Assembly (NCBI GenBank): GCA_944376955.1
Contig: CALWEB010000211.1
Location: 1 to 9,576, forward strand
DNA from: an uncultured Agathobaculum sp.
Lineage (GTDB): Bacteria; Bacillota; Clostridia; Oscillospirales; Butyricicoccaceae
Direction: 5' to 3'
DNA length: 9,576 nucleotides
In this document: piece by piece, positions 1-7,000 of the stretch
Layout: every line of letters begins with the position of its first letter
Position numbering within the stretch: position 1 is the first letter of the stretch
Made by a program: the position numbers and the translations under genes
Notes under the pieces: model-generated
What the model saw: the letters and a program-made list of their open reading frames with translations, nothing else
Database searches by the model: none
Told to the model about the DNA's origin: nothing

Positions 1-2
1 TG

Positions 3-1043
3 CAAAAGGAGCTGCTGGACAAGCTGCTCAATCGGGAGGACTTCACCTGGAGCACCGACACCGACCCGGTGTTCGGAGAGTACCAGAAGCAGTACCTGCG
101 GGAGGGGGAGCGGGCCACCGCCAATGCTCTGGCCCAGGCGGCGGCTGCCTCGGGGGGCCAGACTTCCAGCTACGCCGCCACAGCGGCGTCCCAGGCGGGA
201 AACTACTACGCCTCCCAGCTCAGTGACAAAATCCCTGAGCTGTATGACCGGGCGTACCAGCGGTATTTGAGCGAATATGAGCAACTGGCCAACAACCTGG
301 GGATGGTGAACACTCAGCAGCAGATCAGCTACAAGGAGTACCTGGACCGCCTGAATCAGTACAACCAGGATAAAAACTTTGCCTATCAGCAGCACCTGGA
401 CGACTATAACATGCTCTTGAGCTATCTGGACGCCGTCAACGGCCAGGAGCAGATGGACTACCAGGAGTACAAGGACAAGCTGGGCCAGTACAACGTGGAC
501 AAGGAGTTTGCCTACCAGCAGTATCTGGACAACTACAACAAGCTTCAGGGGTACTTCGATAGCCTCCAGAGCGCCAACGACTCGGAGTACCAGAAGTATC
601 GGGATGAGCAGCAGCGGACGGACGCACAGAAACAGCAGTCCCAGCAGATGGCCCAGGCCCAGGTGGACGCCATGCTCCAGGCAGGGCGTGCGCCGTCCTC
701 TGATCTGCTGAAGCAATCGGGATATACCCAAGAGTACGTCAATGCCATGATCGCTGCCTACCAGGCAAAACAGGCCGCACAAGCTGCATCATATCGCTCG
801 TACAGATCGGGCGGAACAAGAAAATCCACCAACCCAACGCCACAGAAAAAGCCTACTTACAATCCGAGAGGGTCGGGGAATCTGGTCAGCGTACCGCAGT
901 ATGGAGAAATCACCTATGATGATCTGGAAATCTTGAAGAAGAAGGGGCTTGTGAGAGTAGACGGTGTCGATGCGAACGGGAAGCTGAAGGTCACGCCGCT
1001 GAAGAACAAGAACAACAGCGGGTTTATCCAGCTGACCAGATAA
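3..1043 (+). CDS. Phage Tyr/Gln/Ala-rich repeat protein, probable virion or ejected protein (5' truncated)
   Basis: The reading frame is open from the left edge, so the gene starts upstream; the GTG at 69 is an internal Val codon in the middle of continuous coding (residues ...DTDPVFGEYQ...), not a start. About 346 residues are visible. The first ~80 carry an Ala/Gly/Ser-rich stretch ending in NYYASQLSDKIPELYD, a pattern I associate with proteins of gut Clostridia phages. Then follow roughly three units of a 43-residue repeat rich in Tyr, Gln, Asp and Lys, predicted helical, then a Gln-rich segment, a basic Ser/Thr/Pro linker near residues 265-290, and a small C-terminal segment (EITYDDLEILKKKGLVRVDG). 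There is no signal peptide or catalytic motif in view. It sits 12 bases before the giant gene and is probably co-transcribed with it. A role as an internal or ejected protein, like the small partners of podophage ejection proteins, is inference from size, composition and position; a tail or connector component is also possible. Confidence 0.75.
   Translation, partial: QKELLDKLLNREDFTWSTDTDPVFGEYQKQYLREGERATANALAQAAAASGGQTSSYAATAASQAGNYYASQLSDKIPELYDRAYQRYLSEYEQLANNLGMVNTQQQISYKEYLDRLNQYNQDKNFAYQQHLDDYNMLLSYLDAVNGQEQMDYQEYKDKLGQYNVDKEFAYQQYLDNYNKLQGYFDSLQSANDSEYQKYRDEQQRTDAQKQQSQQMAQAQVDAMLQAGRAPSSDLLKQSGYTQEYVNAMIAAYQAKQAAQAASYRSYRSGGTRKSTNPTPQKKPTYNPRGSGNLVSVPQYGEITYDDLEILKKKGLVRVDGVDANGKLKVTPLKNKNNSGFIQLTR
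204..602 (+). repeat. 43-residue (129-nt) tandem repeat in the upstream phage protein
   Basis: Equivalent Tyr codons fall at 330, 459 and 588, exactly 129 bases apart, and a diverged earlier unit begins near 201. The best conserved parts are FAYQQHLDDYN versus FAYQQYLDNYN, with AYQRYLSEYE in the earlier unit, and YKEYLDRLNQYN versus YQEYKDKLGQYN. Repeats are in frame and indel-free, consistent with a regular helical or coiled rod. The final unit is only a start (YQKYRDE). Confidence 0.85.
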
Positions 1044-1048
1044 GGAGG
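1042..1048 (+). promoter_or_regulatory. Shine-Dalgarno for the giant gene
   Basis: AAGGAGG overlaps the stop codon of the upstream gene and lies 7 bases before the ATG at 1056. This fixes the start of the giant gene and argues for translation from a shared late transcript. Confidence 0.9.
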
Positions 1049-1055
1049 CCGAAAT

Positions 1056-4000
1056 ATGCCATTCGTTGGAAAAAATAATTTGACCGCAAAGGAACGTCTG
1101 TATGGAGAGGCTATCCTCAACCAGACGAGAAGAGAGCGGGAGAAAGCGCAGCAGGAGGCGGAAGAAAAGGCCAGACGGTGGGCCAGTCTCCAAATGGACA
1201 ACGCCGACAAAGGCCCTATGCCTTCCCCCAGAGAGATGATCTCTCTGGGGGGGCAGGCCCTGACCTCCGGGACCGTGCAGACCGCCGCAGATGCCATCCA
1301 GAGGATGCGGCAGCAAATGCTGGAGCAGGAGCAGCGGCGGAAGGAGGCGGAGAGACTCCGGGAATTGTATCAGCCTAAAACGGACCGGACGGCCAAGGAC
1401 CTGGCAGGGATGCGGTTGGACGCCGGAGACTTTGCCAAGGTGGGAGGCCAGGCCCTGACCTCTGGGACGGTGCAGAGTGCGGCAAAGAGCCTGGGGAGCC
1501 ACAAGCAATCCAAGCAGCCCTCTGGCCCTGTCAAGGTGGATCCCATGGGGGTATCATCGGAGCGGGATGCCCGCCTGGAACTGCTCAATGAAAACCTTCG
1601 GAGGCTGGAAGAGCAGAGGAAGATGCAGGAGGCCAAGGCCGCACCCAACCAAGAGGAGAGACAAGCGCAGCAGGAGGCCTTTTGGAGGGATAGAGCCCTG
1701 AGCACCGGATATAGCCCGATCAGCTCGGTGCAAATGAGCACCAGGCAGCAGGAGGCGGCCGAGAAGGCAGGAGCACTGAAAAACCAGGAGCGGGAGCTGG
1801 GCCAGTACATCAAGTACCTGGAAGGCCAGGGCGTACAGGACCGTGCCCAAAATGCAGTCACTGAAAGAGATGTGCAAAGAGGGCTGAATTCCACCATCGA
1901 AAAGGGGGATATCACGACCGGGAACGAGAAGGTTCGCTCTCTAGCCCGTGCCATCCAATACGGGAAGCTGGGGCTGGAACCGCATGGGTTCGATGAGACG
2001 GATATTTCCGCTAACATGAAATGGGCCGATGCCCTTACAGAGCGCCAGAAGGACACAATCCTGGCCTTTGCCGGAAGGGAAGACTGGGATGGTGCCCAAA
2101 GGTATTTGAACAGCATATCGGACCAGCTGAATCAGAAGGTGGCGGAATCTGAGTATAAGGACTTGGGCACAGCGGGGAAGGCATTGTACTGGGCACCTGC
2201 AGGAATCGACCAGTTTGCAAGCGGAATTGTCCAGCTTGGAAACAGTGAGGCGAGAAATCGAACTGTGACCAACCGTGTGTCCCAGATGGTCCAACAGGAC
2301 GCCTATGATACGCACCCGGCCCTGGGTTTTGCCTACGACATGGGCACCAGCATCTCCAACATGACACCGTCCATCCTTCTGTCAGCAGTGGCGGGGCCTG
2401 CCCTGGGCGCTGCTGGATTGAGCGCAAGCACGGCGGGGGCCGTGGCCGGAGGGATTGGCTCCGCCGCCCTGGGCGCCTCCGCCGGCGGCAATGCCTACGC
2501 AGAGAAGCGTCGGCAGGGGTATTCCGAGGACGAGGCGGCGGCCTATGCCACCATGGTGGGAGCGTCCGAAGCAGGATTGCAATATGTGCTTGGCGGTATC
2601 TCCAAGCTGGGCGCCACGCCGCTGGCAAAGGCCACGGAGATGGTGTCGAAAATCGACACCGCATTTGGACAGGCGGCTCTGCACCTGGGGGCAAACATGC
2701 TCTCAGAGGGTGTGGAAGAAGGATTGCAGTCCGTCCTGGAGCCCGCCTTTGCCACGCTGATCTTGGACGAGAAGTACCAGGTCAGCCCACAAGAAGTGGT
2801 GACCTCTTTCCTGATGGGCGCCCTGACGGCGGGTCTCCTGGAAGGAATGGGGGCAGTCCGAGCCGGAAGAGCCGGGCAGGAGGTGGCCCGGAATGGCGGA
2901 TTTGACGCCACCGCCGTGGACGGATACATGGGAGAGTCCGGCGTGGACTACTTCCGAGGTGTGACCAATGCGGGGGAGACAAGCCAGGCCATGGACATCC
3001 TGGACGACTACTACGGCCTGAGCCAGGGGCAAAACGAGGACGTCCGGGTGGACGTGGAGCGCCAGTATGCCATGCGCTCCGCCTGGTATGAGGGCCGAGA
3101 CCAGGCCAGGAGAGCCACCGAGCAGACGGCCACGGAGGAGACGCAACAGGACAACGTAGGACAAGAGTGGACACAAGTGGACACCAATGGACAGGACTGG
3201 ACACAAGTGGACACCAATGGACAGAACGGCACACCGGATACACAGGCCGTGGAGCCGGAGGGCTTGCGCCTGGGGGCCATGTGGGAGGATGCCCAGAGCC
3301 AGACGGCTCAGGGAACGCCCCAGGAGACCGCAGGAGCCGACCAAACCGCCCGCCTGGTGCAGGAGGCCAGAGACACGCTGGAAGCCGCCAGGGCCGCCCA
3401 GGAGGACCAGAGCGGGGAGCCTGAGGGTCTGCGCCTGGGGGCCATGTGGGAGGATGCCCAGAACCAGGAAGGGCAATTCCGACGGGCGCAGCCTGTCAAC
3501 ACAGCCCAACCGGAGGGCTTGACACTGGGGGCCATGTGGGCGGATAATGAGGCCAGCAATACCCAAAATCTGAATGAAGGAGCGGGAGTCAATGGACGAG
3601 AAGAAGATGCAGCCCCAGCAGCAGGAGCAGCAACCACAGCAGGAAGAGATTTACTTGATGGAGAACCGGGACGGGTTTATGGTCAGGGTCCCGGCCAGCA
3701 AGCTGGAGTCGTGGAAGAAGGCCCAGCAGGAGCCCCGCAGGCCTCTGAACAAAGCAGAACAGCAAGTGCAAGAAATGATCTTGCAAAGAATCTTCGGGGA
3801 CAAGAAGTAAGCAGCCGCCAGCTTGGCCTCTCCAGGGGCACAGACACCGCAAACGTCCTGGTGATGCCACAGGAGCTGTGGGACCCTGAGATGGCGCAGG
3901 TGGCCCAGGAGGTCCAGGCCAGAACCGGGTCCACCGTGACCTATGTGCTGGGAAAAATAGAGGTGTCCCACACGGACGGAAGCGTGGGTGCAGTGCGAGG

Positions 4001-7000
4001 GGTGCAGATGCCTGGACAGATCATCGTGCGGGCGGACCATCCTAGGGTGAGTGTGGAGCAGATCGCAAAGCACGAGGAATTCCACGTCTATGCGGGGCGG
4101 AACACCAACATGGTGAGGGATGCCGAGAACCGCATCATGGCCAAGTACGACCAAGCAGAGTTCCAGACGGTGATAAATACATACATTGAAAACCTGCGGG
4201 GCATTATCGACATTCCGCCAAACGGAACTAATGAGCAGGTGGTGGAGGCGTACTATCGAATCATGGAGGAAATCTTCGCCGATGCCTACGCCGGAATCAA
4301 CGCCTTCGGCGTGGAGGCCAGCCGATACCAGGAGGCCGTCCAAGAGGTGGCGCAGGAGCGGGAGGCCATCCGGGACAGCCGGGAGAATGCCCAGGCCACC
4401 GAGCGAACGACCGGGCCGACCTCGGAAGAGGAGACTGGGGAGCGGTTTTCGGTGGACGATGAAGAGATGCTGGAAGAAGCGGCAATAGGTGATGACGGAC
4501 ACATCTACCTTCCGGGTCAGCCTATGCCGGAAGCTGTAAAGCGGCAGAGAGCCAAAGACGCCGCCCGGAGCCAGGAAGCGAAAAGCCAAGAGAAGTTCTC
4601 GGTGGAGGATGAAGATATCCTGATGGAAACCGAGATAGGGGACGATGGGAACATCTATCTTCCCGGCGGTCCGGTACCGGAGGCTGTCAAACGGAGACGG
4701 GCAAAGGAGGGAGCTATGAGTCAGGAGAACAACGGAAGCGAGAGGTACTCCGTGGATGATGAAAGCGCCGGGGCATCGGAATTCCAGCGAGTAACCCCGC
4801 TGGATGATGGTGCGAAAAAAACCGACGGGGAAACCAAGCCCAAAAAGCTGTCCACGAGGAAAAAGAAAAAACCGCTGAAAGACACCAAGCCAGTGGCGGA
4901 GAGTCAGGCCATCTTCGCCAAGAGCGACTTTCGGAAAAACATGATGAGCCTGATGTCCATTCCGAAAGAGAGACAGGAATATGCAGCGGCCATCCTTGAC
5001 CGTTTTGCCGACCGGGCCCTGAAAACCGGGAAGGTGACCGAGGCAGAACGAAATGAGCTGTATACCAAACTGGTGGATGAGTCCCTGGCCACAATTGTAC
5101 CGGAGGAGCTCTACCAGGATGTTGGACGAGCCATTTCCGGGGGCAAGGTGTATGTCAGCGACAAGGTAAAAGCGGAGTTTGGGGACAACTGGAATGCCTT
5201 CCGAAAGCAGGCGTACAATTATGGAATCATCCTGACCGACAACCCGAATGCCCCCACACCTGCCCAGTGGGATTTGGAGCTGTCCGAAGCTTGGCCCGGA
5301 TTCTTCGACCCCAACGCTGGGAGAGACGATAAGGAGATTCTATACCGAATGGTAGACCTTGCGGGAGATGCATTGGAGGAGAAGTTCACCATTGCCGAAT
5401 ATACAGCCCTGCGCCTGGGGAAAAAGGTGAAGCTGCTGGACCATGCCTTGGAGGGACTGGAACGGCAGATTGACTGGGCCATCCGCTCCCTGGCGGATAA
5501 GGGGCGGCTGGAGCTGTACTTCCGAGAGCGCACGGGAAAACTGATGCAGCAGGAGCGGGAGGCCAGCGCCGAGGCAAGGCGGAATATCTTTATCAACCAA
5601 GCCATCCAGCGGGCAAATGAGAATGCACGGAGACGGGAAGCGTATGAGAGACAGCAAGCGAGAAAGCGAGCGTCTGAGCTCCAGCAGAAGACTCTGAAAC
5701 AGCTCCAGTGGTTGAGCAAAAACAGAAACAAGGCCCCCAACGAACTGAAAAAGCGGTTTGATGAGGTGCTGGGGGACATTGACCTTCTGGCCGTTCACGC
5801 TGCCAAGGAGACCAACTGGAATAAACGGTACAAGGCATCCTGGAAAGACTTGCGGGATATTTACCTTGCGGCCCGGGACAGCGACCCCAATTTCCTGCCC
5901 ACCAAGGAACTGAAAGATATCGTTGAGAGATTGGACAATTCCAAGCTGGCAGACATGGATATTGATGCGCTGGACACCCTGTATAAAGCGGCGGTGGGCC
6001 TGCGTAATGAGTACTACAACCGGAATAACATGCTCCTGGCTGAGGACGGAAGACAGATGACCGAAGTATATGAGGAATCTGTGAAGGAGATCGAAGGAGC
6101 CAAAAAGAAGCTGCCGGGAGATCGGGGCAATTTGGCAGAAAAGGCGGACGACTTCTTCAACTCTGAAACCCTAACCCCGATGAATGTCCTTCAGCGCATG
6201 GCAGGTTGGGCCCCAGAAGGGGCGTGGCACGACATGGCGGCACAGCTGGAACGTGGAGAGCGTGACGTGCGCAGATACTATGTGAAGGCCAACCGAATGC
6301 TGGAGGACTTCCTGAAGGAAAACGAGGCGTGGGTAAAAACCGCAGATGGACAGGGAAAGGATGGTGTATGGTACGAGCTGGAGGTGCCCCAGCTGTTGGA
6401 GCTGAACTTGGGCCAGCCGCCTACCTTCGGAGATACAGTAAAGGTGTACATGACCCCGGCCCAAAAAGTACACCTGTATCTGGAGAGCAAGAACTATCAG
6501 AACCTGCGGCATATTGCAAAGGGCGGAAGAACCTTTGTAAATCGGAGTCTGTACGAACGTGGAAAGCGTCAAGAGGCGTTCGCAGCTGGCCAGACGGTCA
6601 AGTTAGCCCCGGAGACGGTGAGAAAAATCGTTTCCGACCTGACCGAGCAGGAGATGGCCCTAGCCAATCTCCTGGAGCGTTATTACAACGATTTCGCCAA
6701 GAAGGAAATGAACCGAGTGTCCAACCTGCTGGTGGGCTACGACAAGGCAACTGAGGAGAACTATGCCCCCATTTACAGCAATGAGTATTTCACACAGTAC
6801 GAGGCGGCAGCTCATGACTCTGTGCAAAAGGCTGATTCTGTGGGGCGCAGCAAAAGCCGAACCGGGTATGCCACAAATGCCACCTACAACATCTCCGCCC
6901 TGGACGCATTTGAACGGCATGTCAACGATATGAGCCGCTATGTGGGCCTGGCAATTCCCGTTCATAACTGGGAACGGCTTTTGAACTGGAAAGGAAATGA

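Noticed and set aside
69..1043. GTG at 69 as the start of the first gene
   Set aside because: The frame is open to the left edge with normal protein sequence and no ribosome-binding site before the GTG; the gene is truncated by the window.
789..1508. Long - strand ORF (239 codons) across the first gene and giant gene start
   Set aside because: Mirror of GC-rich codon bias; the product is Leu/Arg/Pro-rich, has no ribosome-binding site I can see and crosses two well supported + strand genes.
2703..3566. Long - strand ORF (287 codons)
   Set aside because: Repeats in it simply mirror the + strand motif repeats; no ribosome-binding site and no recognisable protein.
3651..4589. Long - strand ORF (312 codons) opposite the zincin region
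   Set aside because: His/Leu-rich shadow of the giant gene, no start signal, and the + strand codon signature is clear.
4815..4875. A-runs as a programmed frameshift site
   Set aside because: The seven-A run is not in the phase of a canonical slippery heptamer, and the giant frame continues normally with no useful alternative frame; it encodes Lys-rich sequence.
6329..6754. + strand out-of-frame ORF (141 codons) in the giant gene
   Set aside because: Unlike the 3592-3810 ORF, it has no Shine-Dalgarno and a Gly/Arg/Pro-rich shadow composition.
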